Positions 26,302 to 35,928 of a stretch of DNA of 64,000 nucleotides are shown here, one piece after another (positions within the stretch are counted from its first letter, which is position 1; each line of letters opens with the position of its first letter). The stretch lies in contig NZ_JABFDM010000009.1 in the NCBI RefSeq assembly GCF_013178945.1, positions 1-64,000 on the forward strand, in the 5' to 3' direction. The translations under genes and the position numbers were made by a program. The notes under the pieces are model-generated. The model was not told where the DNA came from. It did no database searches and saw only the letters and a program-made list of their open reading frames with translations. The DNA is from Bradyrhizobium aeschynomenes (GTDB lineage: Bacteria; Pseudomonadota; Alphaproteobacteria; Rhizobiales; Xanthobacteraceae).

Positions 26302-27075
26302 ATGTATCTCGAAAGATTCAAGCTGAACGGGAAGACCGCTCTGGTCACCGGCGGAGGCCAGGGCATTGGCCTCGCCTGCGTCGAGGCGCTGGCGGAGGCG
26401 GGCGCCCGTGTCGTGATCGCCGATCGCGATGCCAAGGTGGCGGCGGATGCGCAGGCGGCGATGAAGGCCAAGGGGTTCGACACTGAGACGGCGCTGATGG
26501 ACGTGACCAATTCTGCCCAGGTGGCGCAGACCGCCGACGATCTCGTGGCGCGGCACGGCAAGGTCGACATCCTCGTCAACAATGCGGGCATCGCCCGCAG
26601 CGAAACGCCGGCCGAGACCGTCACCGACGAGCACTGGCTCAACGTGCTCGACGTCAATCTCAACGGCACCTTCTGGTGCTGCCGTGCGTTCGGCAAGCAC
26701 ATGCTCCAGGCCAAGAGCGGCACCATCGTCAACATCGGCTCGATGTCCGGCTTCATCGTCAACAAGCCGCAGGAGCAGTGCTTCTACAACGCCTCCAAGG
26801 CTGCGGTGCACCATCTCACCAAGTCGCTGGCGGCGGAATGGGGCGCGCGCGGCATCCGCGTCAACGCGGTGGCGCCGACCTATATCGAGACGCCGCTCAA
26901 TGCCTTCGTGAAGAGCAACCCGCGCATGTACGACGCCTGGATCGGCGGAACCCCGATGGGCCGGATGGGGCAGGTCGAGGAGATCGCCTCGGTGGTGCTG
27001 TTCCTCGCCTCGGAGGCCGCAAGTTTGATGACCGGGAGCGTCGTCGTTGTCGATGGCGGCTACACTTGCTGGTAA
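26302..27075 (+). CDS. Short-chain dehydrogenase, probably polyol dehydrogenase
   Basis: A 257-residue classical SDR with TGGGQGIG (about 17-24) for NAD(P), NNAGIA near 92, a catalytic serine in IGSMSG and the Tyr-x3-Lys motif in YNASKAAVHHL near 163. The end DGGYTCW is usual for the polyol branch (sorbitol, galactitol or D-arabinitol dehydrogenases). Its place between the transporter and two sugar kinases implies oxidation of the imported polyol to a ketose; the exact substrate is not readable from sequence. Confidence 0.85.
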   Translation: MYLERFKLNGKTALVTGGGQGIGLACVEALAEAGARVVIADRDAKVAADAQAAMKAKGFDTETALMDVTNSAQVAQTADDLVARHGKVDILVNNAGIARSETPAETVTDEHWLNVLDVNLNGTFWCCRAFGKHMLQAKSGTIVNIGSMSGFIVNKPQEQCFYNASKAAVHHLTKSLAAEWGARGIRVNAVAPTYIETPLNAFVKSNPRMYDAWIGGTPMGRMGQVEEIASVVLFLASEAASLMTGSVVVVDGGYTCW

Positions 27076-27104
27076 GCTCGCGTCAAATCTGACGGGAGCG
27101 AAAC

Positions 27105-28751
27105 ATGCGGCAGGCGTTCATCGGTGTCGATGTCGGCACAACCAGCACGCGCGCCGGGATCTTCGATTCCAACGGCCGACTGCTCGCGGCGGCGCGGCAT
27201 CCGATCCAGACCTGGCACGAGGCCGGTGACGTCGTCGAGCAATCCTCCGACGACATCTGGCGCGCCTGCTGTGCCTCGGTCAAAGCCGCAGTGTCGGAAG
27301 CGGCGCTCGCGCCGGAACTGATCAAGGGCATCGGCTTCGACGCGACCTGCTCGCTGGTCGGGGTCGACCGCCAGGGGACACCGCTCACCGTCAGCAGCTC
27401 CGGCGATTCCGCTCGCAACGTCATCGTCTGGATGGATCATCGCGCGCTGGCCGAGGCGCGGGACATCAATGCGACCGGGGACGAGGTGCTACGCCATGTC
27501 GGCGGCTCGATCTCGCCGGAGATGGAGATGCCGAAGCTGCTCTGGCTGAAGCGGCATCTGCGGACGAGCTTTGACGCCGCGGGGCATTTCTTCGATCTCG
27601 CCGACTTCCTCACCTGGCGCGCGACGGGCTCGACGGCGCGCTCGATGTGCACGGTCACCTGCAAGTGGAACTACCTGGCGCACGAGACGCGCTGGAGCGC
27701 GGAGTATTTCCGCCGCATCGGGCTCGAGGACTTCGTCACCGAGGACTATGCGCGGATCGGCACCGAGATCGTCGCCCCCGGCACGCCGCTTGGTCGGGGA
27801 TTGTCGCGCGCGGCCGCGGCGGAGCTCGGCCTCGTGGCGGGGACGCCGGTCGGGGCGGCGCTGATCGACGCGCATGCCGGCGGCATTGGCGCGATCGGCG
27901 GCCGCGCGGCCGATGGCGGCGACGTCGATGTCTGCAATCGTCTCGCCTACATCATGGGGACCTCGGCCTGCATCATGGCGACCACGCGTGCACCGTCCTT
28001 CGTGCCCGGCGTGTGGGGACCGTATTATCAGGGCATGGTTCCCGGCTTCTGGCTCAACGAGGGCGGTCAGTCCGCGGCGGGCGCCGCGATCGATCACCTG
28101 CTGCGCTCGCACCCGGCGTCTGCGGAAGCCACAGCGGCGGCGCGCGCCGAGGGACTGGATGTGATCAGCTTCCTGGAACAGCGGATCATGGCGCGTGCGC
28201 CGAGCGTCGGTGCGGCGGCGCTGCTCGCGCGTGACATCCATATTCTTCCCGAATTTCTCGGCAACCGCTCGCCCTATGCCGATCCGGATTCGCGCGCCGT
28301 GATCGCCGGCCTGGATCTCGACGCCGATATCGGCGCCATGGAGCGGCTGTTCGTCGCCGGACTATGCGGCCTCGCCTACGGCCTTGCCGATGTCATCGAC
28401 GCCTTCGCGGCCAATGGCGTCACCAGCCGGACGCTGGTGATGGCCGGTGGCGCCTCGCGCAGCCCGCTGGTGCGCCAGATCATGGCGGACACGACCGGGC
28501 TGACGGTGGCGCTGCCGGGCACCCAGGAGCCGGTGCTGCTCGGCGCGGCCATGCTCGGCGCCGTCGCCAGCGGCGCGTTTGACTCAATCGGCGAGACGAT
28601 GGCCTCGATGTCCTCGCTCGGGCGCCTCAGTGATCCGACCGAGCCTGTTGTCGCATCCTTCCATCGCCGCAAGCGGCGCATCCACGGCCTGCTGCGGACG
28701 CTTGATCGCGACAACCGTTCCGTGATGCGTGGCGCCGACGGGGAGGCATGA
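27105..28751 (+). CDS. FGGY-family pentulose kinase (D-ribulokinase-like)
   Basis: A 548-residue kinase. The N-terminal ATPase lobe starts FIGVDVGTTSTRAGIFD. Substrate-binding residues lie in VIVWMDHRA and the second lobe has GGASRSPLVRQIMADTTGL near 455. Length and the CTVTCKWNYL segment point to the ribulokinase/FGGY pentulose branch rather than glycerol kinase. It would phosphorylate the ketose made by the SDR, feeding ribulose- or xylulose-5-phosphate into the pentose phosphate pathway. Its TGA overlaps an ATG, with the better start of the next kinase six bases later. Confidence 0.8.
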   Translation: MRQAFIGVDVGTTSTRAGIFDSNGRLLAAARHPIQTWHEAGDVVEQSSDDIWRACCASVKAAVSEAALAPELIKGIGFDATCSLVGVDRQGTPLTVSSSGDSARNVIVWMDHRALAEARDINATGDEVLRHVGGSISPEMEMPKLLWLKRHLRTSFDAAGHFFDLADFLTWRATGSTARSMCTVTCKWNYLAHETRWSAEYFRRIGLEDFVTEDYARIGTEIVAPGTPLGRGLSRAAAAELGLVAGTPVGAALIDAHAGGIGAIGGRAADGGDVDVCNRLAYIMGTSACIMATTRAPSFVPGVWGPYYQGMVPGFWLNEGGQSAAGAAIDHLLRSHPASAEATAAARAEGLDVISFLEQRIMARAPSVGAAALLARDIHILPEFLGNRSPYADPDSRAVIAGLDLDADIGAMERLFVAGLCGLAYGLADVIDAFAANGVTSRTLVMAGGASRSPLVRQIMADTTGLTVALPGTQEPVLLGAAMLGAVASGAFDSIGETMASMSSLGRLSDPTEPVVASFHRRKRRIHGLLRTLDRDNRSVMRGADGEA

Positions 28752-28753
28752 CA

Positions 28754-29701
28754 ATGATCCTGAGCTGCGGTGATGCACTGATCGACTTCGTCCCGGCCAA
28801 ATCGGCGGACGGACGCGATGTCCTGCGGCCGGTGGTCGGCGGCTCCTGCCTCAACGTCGCGGTCGGCCTGGCGCGGCTGGGTGCGCCGACCGGCTTCGTC
28901 GGCGGCATCTCGACCGACCTGTTCGGCACCATGATCGCCGCCCATGCGCAAGCCTCGGACGTCGATCTTCGCTATGCCACCCGCAGCCCTGACCAGACCA
29001 CGCTGGCCTTCGTTCGCCATGCCGGCAACGAGGCGCAATACGCGTTCTATGACGCCGAGACCGCCGCGCGGAAATGGGCCTATCGGCCGGGCAGCATTCC
29101 CTTTGCCGCCATCGAGGCCATCCATGTCGGCTCGACCACGCTGATCCACGACCAGGGCGCGCAGCAGACGCGCGCGATGATCGAAGCGACGCAAGGCGCG
29201 GTCACGATCTCGTTCGATCCGAATTGCCGGCCAAATCTCGTGACCGACAAGGCTGCCTATGTCGCAGGCATGGATGAATTCGCCGCCAGCGCCGACCTGA
29301 TCAAAATGTCGGACGTCGATTTCGACTTCTTGTACGGCCATGACGATTACGCGACGCGGGCTCAGGCGCTGCTGGCGCGCGGCCCAGGCCTGGTCGTCAT
29401 CACCCGCGGCCCCAGCGGCGCGCTCGGCTGGCATGCGCAAGCCGGCCCGGTCGAGGTCGCGGTGCCCAAGGTCGATGTGGTCGATACGATCGGCGCCGGC
29501 GACACCTTCCAGGCCGCGATGCTGTTCGCGTTGCGCAAGCTCGGCCGCATCGGCCGGCAGGCGTTGAAGGGCCTCGGCGAAGCCGAACTGCGCAAGGTGC
29601 TGGCCTTTGCCGGCGCGTGTGCCGCCGTCACCTGCACGCGCGAGGGCGCCGACCCGCCGCGCTGGAGCGAGATGGTTGCAACCTGGGATCGCCTGGACTG
29701 A
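28754..29701 (+). CDS. PfkB-family carbohydrate kinase, probably fructokinase
   Basis: A 315-residue ribokinase-fold enzyme: LSCGDALIDFVP at the N-terminus, GGSCLNVAVGLARLG near 30, and the C-terminal anion-hole/catalytic motif DTIGAGDTFQAAM (Asp base) near 245. Fructokinases in mannitol/sorbitol operons have this form. GGGAGG precedes the ATG at 28754 with a seven-base spacer; an ATG at 28748 overlapping the upstream stop is the alternative. Confidence 0.8.
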   Translation: MILSCGDALIDFVPAKSADGRDVLRPVVGGSCLNVAVGLARLGAPTGFVGGISTDLFGTMIAAHAQASDVDLRYATRSPDQTTLAFVRHAGNEAQYAFYDAETAARKWAYRPGSIPFAAIEAIHVGSTTLIHDQGAQQTRAMIEATQGAVTISFDPNCRPNLVTDKAAYVAGMDEFAASADLIKMSDVDFDFLYGHDDYATRAQALLARGPGLVVITRGPSGALGWHAQAGPVEVAVPKVDVVDTIGAGDTFQAAMLFALRKLGRIGRQALKGLGEAELRKVLAFAGACAAVTCTREGADPPRWSEMVATWDRLD

Positions 29702-29844
29702 AGCACCCCATTGCACTCGGCATTGGGAACTGGTTGGCTATTTCCCCGTCATATGAGAGGACCGGACGCTCGCGCGAGACCTCGCGCCGGCCAGCACGGA
29801 CCCGCGAAATCGTGACGCGACAACGAGTTGCAGGGAGGAGACAT

Positions 29845-31110
29845 ATGGCACCAGCCGCCAGGACCGAACCGCTGTCCCGTCACGCGCTGGCCTTCGTGCT
29901 GGCGGGCGGGCGTGGCAGCCGCCTGCTGGAGCTGACCGACCGCCGCGCCAAGCCAGCGGTCTATTTCGGCGGCAAGTCGCGCATCATCGATTTCGCGCTG
30001 TCGAACGCCGTCAACTCCGGCATCCGGCGCATCGCCGTGGCCACCCAGTACAAGGCGCACAGCCTGATCCGCCATCTGCAGAACGGCTGGAACTTCTTTC
30101 GCCCCGAGCGCAACGAGAGCTTCGACATCCTGCCCGCGAGCCAGCGCGTCTCCGAGACTATGTGGTACGTCGGAACGGCCGATGCCGTGTACCAGAACAT
30201 CGACATCATCGAGACCTACAACACGAAATATATCGTCGTGCTGGCCGGCGACCACATCTACAAGATGGACTACGAGCTGATGCTGCAGCAGCATGTCGAC
30301 CAGCGCGCCGACGTCACCGTCGGCTGCCTGGAGATGCCGCGCGAGGAATCCTCGGGCTTCGGGATCATGCACGTCAACGAGGACGACACCATCCACGACT
30401 TCATCGAGAAGCCGGCCGATCCGCCGCCGATGCCGGGCAAGCCCGACAAGTCGCTCGCCAGCATGGGCATCTATGTGTTCGACGCCAAGTTCCTGTTCGA
30501 GGAGCTGAAGCGTGACGCGGCGGATCCGAACTCCAACCATGATTTCGGCCGCGATATCATTCCCTACATCGTCAGGAACGGCCGCGCCGTCGCGCACCAG
30601 TTCTCGCGCTCCTGTGTCCGCGGCGGGCCGGACAAGCACAGCTATTGGCGCGATGTCGGAACGGTCGATGCGTACTGGGCCGCCAATCTCGACCTCACCG
30701 ATGTCGTGCCCGAACTCGATCTCTACGACCGCTCCTGGCCGATCTGGACCTATTCCGAGATCACGCCGCCGGCCAAGTTCGTCCATGTCGACGGCGGACG
30801 TCGCGGCGAGGCGACGTGCTCGCTGGTCTCCGGCGGCTGCATCGTCTCAGGCGCCTCCGTGCAGCGTTCGCTGCTGTTCACGGGAGCTCACCTGCATTCC
30901 TACGCCAAGGTGCACAATGCCGTGCTGCTGCCCTACGTCAACGTCGCCCGCCACGCGCGCCTGACCAACGTCGTGGTCGACCGCGGCGTGCAGATTCCGG
31001 AAGGCCTCGTGGTCGGCGAGGATCCGGAGTTCGATGCCAAGCGGTTCAGGACCACGGAGAACGGCGTCACCTTGATCACCCAGCCGATGATCGACGGGCT
31101 CAATTCATGA
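29845..31110 (+). CDS. glgC: Glucose-1-phosphate adenylyltransferase
   Basis: The 421-residue enzyme makes ADP-glucose from ATP and glucose-1-phosphate, the regulated step of glycogen synthesis. Seen are FVLAGGRGSRLLELTDRRAK, the GTADAVYQN motif, AGDHIYKMDY (Asp-containing catalytic site), FIEKP and the C-terminal left-handed beta-helix. The length matches bacterial GlgC. GGGAGGAG stands six bases before ATG 29845. The stop overlaps the glgA start as ATGA, so the pair is translationally coupled. Confidence 0.95.
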   Translation: MAPAARTEPLSRHALAFVLAGGRGSRLLELTDRRAKPAVYFGGKSRIIDFALSNAVNSGIRRIAVATQYKAHSLIRHLQNGWNFFRPERNESFDILPASQRVSETMWYVGTADAVYQNIDIIETYNTKYIVVLAGDHIYKMDYELMLQQHVDQRADVTVGCLEMPREESSGFGIMHVNEDDTIHDFIEKPADPPPMPGKPDKSLASMGIYVFDAKFLFEELKRDAADPNSNHDFGRDIIPYIVRNGRAVAHQFSRSCVRGGPDKHSYWRDVGTVDAYWAANLDLTDVVPELDLYDRSWPIWTYSEITPPAKFVHVDGGRRGEATCSLVSGGCIVSGASVQRSLLFTGAHLHSYAKVHNAVLLPYVNVARHARLTNVVVDRGVQIPEGLVVGEDPEFDAKRFRTTENGVTLITQPMIDGLNS

Positions 31111-32573
31111 CGCCGCTGCGCGTTCTGTCGGTTGCCTCCGAGGTCTATCCCATCGTCAAGACCGGCGGTCTCGCCGACGTCGTCGGCGCGCTGCCGTGGG
31201 CCCTGATGGCCGAGGACATCGAGGTCCGCACGCTGATCCCCGGCTATCCCGCGGTCATGGCGGCGTTGGAGCAGGTCGGCGAGATCAGCTCGCTGCCGAA
31301 CTTCTTCGGTGGCAACGCCCGGCTGCTCGGCGGCAGCCACGGCGCGCTCGATCTGTTCGTGCTCGACGCGCCGCATCTGTATGATCGCGAGGGCAATCCC
31401 TATCTCGGGCCCGACGGCAAGGATTGGCCGGACAATCCCTTCCGTTTCGCCGCGCTGGCGCGCGCCGCGTCCTATATCGGCCTCGGGGCTGTGCCGAGCT
31501 TCGTGCCAGACGTCGTCCATGGCCATGACTGGCAGGCGGGACTGGTGCCGGCCTATCTGCTGTACAGCCACCGGCCGCATCCGGGCACGGTCATGACCGT
31601 GCACAATCTGGCGTTCCAGGGCCGCTTCCCCCGCCACTTCCTGCCGCCGCTCGGGCTGCCGCCGGAATCCTTCTCGATCTACGGCCTCGAATATTACGGC
31701 GACATCAGCTTCCTGAAGGCGGGGCTGCAATTCGCCGACAAGATCACGACGGTGTCGCCGACCTATGCCAGGGAGATCCAGAGCGACGAGCATGGCATGG
31801 GCCTCGGCGGCCTGCTGCGCCAGCGGTCGTCCGATCTGGTCGGCATCCTCAACGGAATCGACACGACGGTGTGGGATCCCGGCAACGACCCGGCGATCCC
31901 GTCGCATTTCGGCATCGAGAAACTCGAAGCCCGCGCGCCGAACAAGGCCGCGCTGCAGACGCGCATGGGGCTGCAGGTCTCGCCGGAGACGTTTCTGCTC
32001 GGCGTCGTCAGCCGGCTGACGTCGCAGAAGGGGCTCGACCTGCTGCTGTCGTGCTTGCCGACATTGACCAGTGCCGGCATCCAGCTGGCGCTGCTCGGCG
32101 ATGGCGAGGCCGAATTGCGTGAGGCGTTCCGCGCCGCGGCCGCGCGCCATCCCGGCCAGATCGGCGTCGTCATCGGCTATGATGAGGGTCTCGCGCATCT
32201 GGTCCAGGCCGGCTGCGACGCGCTGGTGGTGCCGTCGCGCTTCGAGCCGTGCGGGCTGACGCAGCTCTGCGCGCTGCGCTACGGGGCGCTGCCGATCGTC
32301 ACCGCGGTGGGCGGCCTCGCCGACACCGTGATCGACGAGACCGAGGCCGGCGTCGCCGCCACCGGCTTTAAATGCGCCTCCGTCACGGCAGAGGCGCTCG
32401 ACCAGACCCTGCGCCGCGCCGCCGCCGCCTTCTACGCCGCGCGCAGCAACGCCTCGAACTGGACCCGCATGCAGCTCAACGCGATGCTGACCGACGTGTC
32501 GTGGCGGCATCGCGCCGGCCGATATGCCGATCTGTACCGGCAGATCGTCGCGCAGCGGAAGCCGACGGGATAG
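31107..32573 (+). CDS. glgA: Glycogen synthase (ADP-glucose)
   Basis: A 488-residue GT5 glycosyltransferase. The ADP-glucose-binding KTGGLADVVGALP motif lies at about residues 18-30, VHGHDWQAGL near 128, and the GT-B C-terminal SRFEPCGLTQLCALRYG near 372. It extends alpha-1,4-glucan from ADP-glucose supplied by GlgC. No branching enzyme or phosphorylase gene follows; the next gene is unrelated. Confidence 0.95.
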   Translation: MTPLRVLSVASEVYPIVKTGGLADVVGALPWALMAEDIEVRTLIPGYPAVMAALEQVGEISSLPNFFGGNARLLGGSHGALDLFVLDAPHLYDREGNPYLGPDGKDWPDNPFRFAALARAASYIGLGAVPSFVPDVVHGHDWQAGLVPAYLLYSHRPHPGTVMTVHNLAFQGRFPRHFLPPLGLPPESFSIYGLEYYGDISFLKAGLQFADKITTVSPTYAREIQSDEHGMGLGGLLRQRSSDLVGILNGIDTTVWDPGNDPAIPSHFGIEKLEARAPNKAALQTRMGLQVSPETFLLGVVSRLTSQKGLDLLLSCLPTLTSAGIQLALLGDGEAELREAFRAAAARHPGQIGVVIGYDEGLAHLVQAGCDALVVPSRFEPCGLTQLCALRYGALPIVTAVGGLADTVIDETEAGVAATGFKCASVTAEALDQTLRRAAAAFYAARSNASNWTRMQLNAMLTDVSWRHRAGRYADLYRQIVAQRKPTG

Positions 32574-32838
32574 CGCCGGGCGGCTATTTGATGCGAGCAT
32601 TGCGCCGCTTGCTCGGGTCCTTACCTCACCCCGCTTGCCCAGCCCTCTCCCCGTGAAGAACGGGGAGAGGGAGCAGACCGCCGTCGCCGCCCGGCAAGTG
32701 CTCGACAATCTCGACATGAGAGGGCTCGACCATAATGGCAGGGCCACCCAGCGTTCTGCTCATGCCAATCGCACTGGACGCATCGCCATGGCCCGCTGAT
32801 AGTCACGCCAGTTTTCAGACAACGCCGTGCGAGACCTC
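32574..32838. repeat. Gap with one CCCTCTCCCCGTGAAGAACG palindrome
   Basis: A stem-loop CCCTCTCCCCG / CGGGGAGAGGG lies at about 32642-32669, preceded by TACCTCACCCCGCTTG. It is a single-copy relative of the CCCTCTCCCC elements at 23.2-23.3 kb. No gene is seen; the promoter for the following amidohydrolase should lie in the right half. Confidence 0.5.
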
Positions 32839-34308
32839 ATGCCCGACACAACGCCTTCAACCTCCTTCGACCTCATCATCCGTGGCGGTACCGTCATCGA
32901 CGGCACGCGCGCGACGCGGTTCGAGGCGGACGTCGGCATCAAGGATGGCAGGATCGTCGCCATCGGCGAGCTCGATCATGGCAAGGCAGACCGCGTGATC
33001 GACGCCACCGGCCGCATCGTCGCCCCAGGCTTCATCGATGCCCACACCCATGACGACAGTGCGGTGCTGGTCGATCCCGGCATGACCTGCAAGGTCTCGC
33101 AGGGCGTGACCTTGGTGGTGACCGGCAATTGCGGCGTCAGCATCGCGCCGCTGAAGCCGGGCTCGCCGCGGCCGATGCCGCTTGGGCTGCTGTCGCCCGG
33201 CGACGGCCGCGTCGCCGAGTACGCCTCGTTCGCGGACTACGTGGCCGCCCTGCGCGCGGCCCCGTCCGCCGTGAATGTCGCGCCGATGACCGGACACACC
33301 TCGCTGCGCGCGTCCGTCGTGAGCGATCTCGGCCGCGCGGCGACCGAGAGCGAAATCGCCGAAATGCGCGCCTATGTGCAGGAGGCGCTGGACGCCGGCG
33401 CGATCGGCGTCTCGACCGGGACGTTCTATCCGCCGGCGGAAGCGGCGCCGACCGAGGAGATCATCGAGGTCTGCCGCCCGCTTACCGGCAGCGGCGGCGT
33501 CTATGCCACGCATATGCGCAATGAGGCGGACGATGTCGTCAAATCGCTGGAGGAGAGCTTTGCGATCGGCAAGGCGCTCGACGTTCAGGTCGTGATCTCG
33601 CACCACAAGGTGGTGGGCCCGGCGAATTTCGGCCGGACGAAGGAGACACTGCCGCTGTTGACCAAGGCGATGAGCTGCCAATGCGTCGCGCTCGACTGCT
33701 ATCCCTACAACGCGTCGTCGACGATGCTGCACACCGACCCGGCCAAGCTGCAGGTCAAGGTCGTGGTGGCGGCATCCGGTCCGCACCCGGAAGTCGCGGG
33801 CCGCGATCTGGCCGACATCGCCGCCGCCTGGGGCGTCGATCGGCTGGAAGCGGCGAAGCGGCTGCAACCGGCGTCGGCGATCTATTTCGCGATGGACGAG
33901 GCCGACGTGCAGACCATCCTCGCCTTCGAGCCGACCATGATCGGCTCCGATGGCCTGCCATTCGGCGAGCGGCCGCATCCGCGCCTCTGGGGCACGTTCC
34001 CGCGCGTGCTCGGCTATTACTGCCGCGAGCTCGCGCTGTTCTCGCTGGAGACAGCGGTGTGGAAAATGAGCGGCTTGACCGCGCGGAATTTCGGCATCAG
34101 GGGTCGTGGCACGCTGGCGGTCGGCAACCATGCCGACATCACCATCTTCGATGCCGCCAGCGTGCGCGACAGCGCGACCTATGACGAGCCCTGCGTGCCC
34201 GCGGCCGGCATCGAGGCCGTCATCGTCAATGGCGCGCTGACCTGGTGGCAGGGCGCGCACCAGAACGCGCGCGCCGGGCAGGTGATCACGCGCGCGTCGT
34301 TGCAGTGA
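32839..34308 (+). CDS. N-acyl-D-amino-acid deacylase family amidohydrolase
   Basis: The 489-residue protein is a metal-dependent amidohydrolase of the D-aminoacylase group: LIIRGGTVIDGTRATRFEAD at the start, the metal motif GFIDAHTHDD near 61, a zinc-binding cysteine region TGNCGVS near 96, and the C-terminal GRGTLAVGNHADITIFD. It likely removes an N-acyl group from a D-amino acid or related compound in the cytoplasm. GTG at 32827 would add four residues. It is convergent with the CoA-transferase pair. Confidence 0.85.
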   Translation: MPDTTPSTSFDLIIRGGTVIDGTRATRFEADVGIKDGRIVAIGELDHGKADRVIDATGRIVAPGFIDAHTHDDSAVLVDPGMTCKVSQGVTLVVTGNCGVSIAPLKPGSPRPMPLGLLSPGDGRVAEYASFADYVAALRAAPSAVNVAPMTGHTSLRASVVSDLGRAATESEIAEMRAYVQEALDAGAIGVSTGTFYPPAEAAPTEEIIEVCRPLTGSGGVYATHMRNEADDVVKSLEESFAIGKALDVQVVISHHKVVGPANFGRTKETLPLLTKAMSCQCVALDCYPYNASSTMLHTDPAKLQVKVVVAASGPHPEVAGRDLADIAAAWGVDRLEAAKRLQPASAIYFAMDEADVQTILAFEPTMIGSDGLPFGERPHPRLWGTFPRVLGYYCRELALFSLETAVWKMSGLTARNFGIRGRGTLAVGNHADITIFDAASVRDSATYDEPCVPAAGIEAVIVNGALTWWQGAHQNARAGQVITRASLQ

Positions 34309-34309
34309 G

Positions 34310-35056
34310 CTACGCCGCGGCCATGGTGCGAGCGAACTCCGGATAGCACTCCGCGAGCTCGTTGCGGATTTGGCCGCGGATCAGCTCGGCGGTCGTCCGG
34401 TCGGGCGCTGGCGTCGGCGGCACGATCTCCGGCATCGCATAATCGAAGCCGGTGCGGTCGCGCACATCCTCGGCGGAGTAGCCGGGATGCACCGAGCGCA
34501 GCCGGAAGCCGCCGCGCTCGCGGTCGAAATCGAACAGCGCGAGGTTCGTCAGCAGCGCGTGCGGGCCGCCGCGCCGCTTCACCTCCGGCGTCGTTGCCGC
34601 GGCGCTGACGAAATCCACCTTCGGCACCAGCACGCGCGGCGAATGCTCCTCGCGGAACAGGATCACGCGCGGGACGAGGTGGTAGAGATAGGCCGAGCCG
34701 AACGAGCCCGGCCAGCGGACGTCCATGCGTGGATAGTCGCCGGTGCCGACCAGGTTGATGTTGCCCGCGCCGTCGATCTGGCCGCCGCCGAGGAAGAACG
34801 CATCGACGCGGCCCTGCGCGGCGCAGTCGAACAGCTCGACGCCGCCATTGGTGAAGAAGTTGTGCCGGCTCGAGCCGAGGATCGAGATGCGCACCGGCGG
34901 CTTGCCCTGTTGTTCGTTGCGCGCCCGCAGCAGCATCGCGCCCGCGGCCGGAATTGGCGAGGAGGCGCCGACGGCGACATGGCGGATGCCGTCGAGCAGC
35001 CCGGCGATGACGGTGATCAGCAGCTCTTTCCGTGCGCGATCGTCCTGCATGGTCAT
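34310..35056 (-). CDS. CoA-transferase family I, beta subunit
   Basis: A 248-residue protein of the CoA-transferase beta type, with VGASSPIPAAGAMLLRA near 28, GGQIDGAGNINLVGTGDYPR near 91 and a long C-terminal segment. The catalytic glutamate of ordinary beta subunits (ENG/SENG motif) is not obvious; related IpdB-like proteins act as hydrolases on CoA thioesters instead. It overlaps the alpha-subunit stop by four bases (ATGA). Confidence 0.75.
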   Translation of the reverse strand: MTMQDDRARKELLITVIAGLLDGIRHVAVGASSPIPAAGAMLLRARNEQQGKPPVRISILGSSRHNFFTNGGVELFDCAAQGRVDAFFLGGGQIDGAGNINLVGTGDYPRMDVRWPGSFGSAYLYHLVPRVILFREEHSPRVLVPKVDFVSAAATTPEVKRRGGPHALLTNLALFDFDRERGGFRLRSVHPGYSAEDVRDRTGFDYAMPEIVPPTPAPDRTTAELIRGQIRNELAECYPEFARTMAAA

Positions 35057-35871
35057 GCCACCTGCTTGCCGCGGCTCAGGAAGGCGGAGAGATAGGCGCG
35101 AAACCCCTCGTCCGTGCGCGCCATCGCGGCGTAACGCGCGAGCTCGGCGCCATCGGTCTCATATTCGTCCCACAGGGGAAGCGGCCAGGCGCCGTTCTCG
35201 GCGACCGCGATCGCATCGACATAGAGCGCCGGCAGCACGCCGGCGGCGGAATCCTCGGTCGCCATCAGGTCGCGCTCGACGATGCGCTCGACGGTGACCA
35301 GCGTGCGCCTTGCGGCGTAGGCCATGGTCGCGAGCTCGCGATAGCGGCCGATGCGGACATTGCCGAAGCGGTCGGCTTCGGGCGCGTGGAACAGCGCGAT
35401 GTCGGGCGTGATCGCGGGCACCACCACCACCTTGCCGGGCTCGCCAACCGGGCTGTCGATCACCTTCCAGTCGGGACGGACCTCGAGCAGGTCGCTGCCG
35501 ACGATGCCGGCGATCGGCATGAACGGCACGCCTTTTTGCGCGGCCAACAGGCCGGCATGGATCGCGGGGCAGGTGGCGTCGCGCAGCCTGATGCTGCCGG
35601 CGCGGATGGCCGCAGCGAAGCGCGGCGCGCCGCCGGCTTCGCCGAGCGAGACGGCGCTGGTTTCGACCGATGACGCCACGCCTGCGCCGATCAGCAGATC
35701 GGCCTGCAGCCCGCTGATCGGCACGCAGACCAGGTGCAGCCCGGTCAGGCCGGCCTCGATCATCGCTGCTGTCGCGGCCATCGAGACGCCGGCACGGTCC
35801 ACCGGGATCGTCACCGACTGGCCCGGTTCAATCGACGCAACGAGCGCCTGCAAGCCGACCATCTCGGTCAT
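35053..35871 (-). CDS. CoA-transferase family I, alpha subunit
   Basis: A 272-residue partner of the beta subunit: MIEAGLTGLHLVCVPISGLQ near 37, then a region with GSIRLRDATCPAIHAGLLAA, PFMPIAG and PDIALFHAPEADRFGNVRIG near 157, all usual in family I CoA-transferase A subunits. Together they probably act on an acyl-CoA in a degradative route. The pair is transcribed away from the LacI gene on the same strand. Confidence 0.78.
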   Translation of the reverse strand: MTEMVGLQALVASIEPGQSVTIPVDRAGVSMAATAAMIEAGLTGLHLVCVPISGLQADLLIGAGVASSVETSAVSLGEAGGAPRFAAAIRAGSIRLRDATCPAIHAGLLAAQKGVPFMPIAGIVGSDLLEVRPDWKVIDSPVGEPGKVVVVPAITPDIALFHAPEADRFGNVRIGRYRELATMAYAARRTLVTVERIVERDLMATEDSAAGVLPALYVDAIAVAENGAWPLPLWDEYETDGAELARYAAMARTDEGFRAYLSAFLSRGKQVA

Positions 35872-35928
35872 CGGCGTGTCCTCCTGTTGTTGCTTCGACG
35901 TCGAATGTAGCCGTGCTTCGCGGAGCTG

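Noticed and set aside
29617..29844. Extended N-terminus of GlgC (frame open 76 codons upstream)
   Set aside because: It would overlap the kinase gene; GGGAGGAG directly before ATG 29845 and the usual protein length favour the short form.
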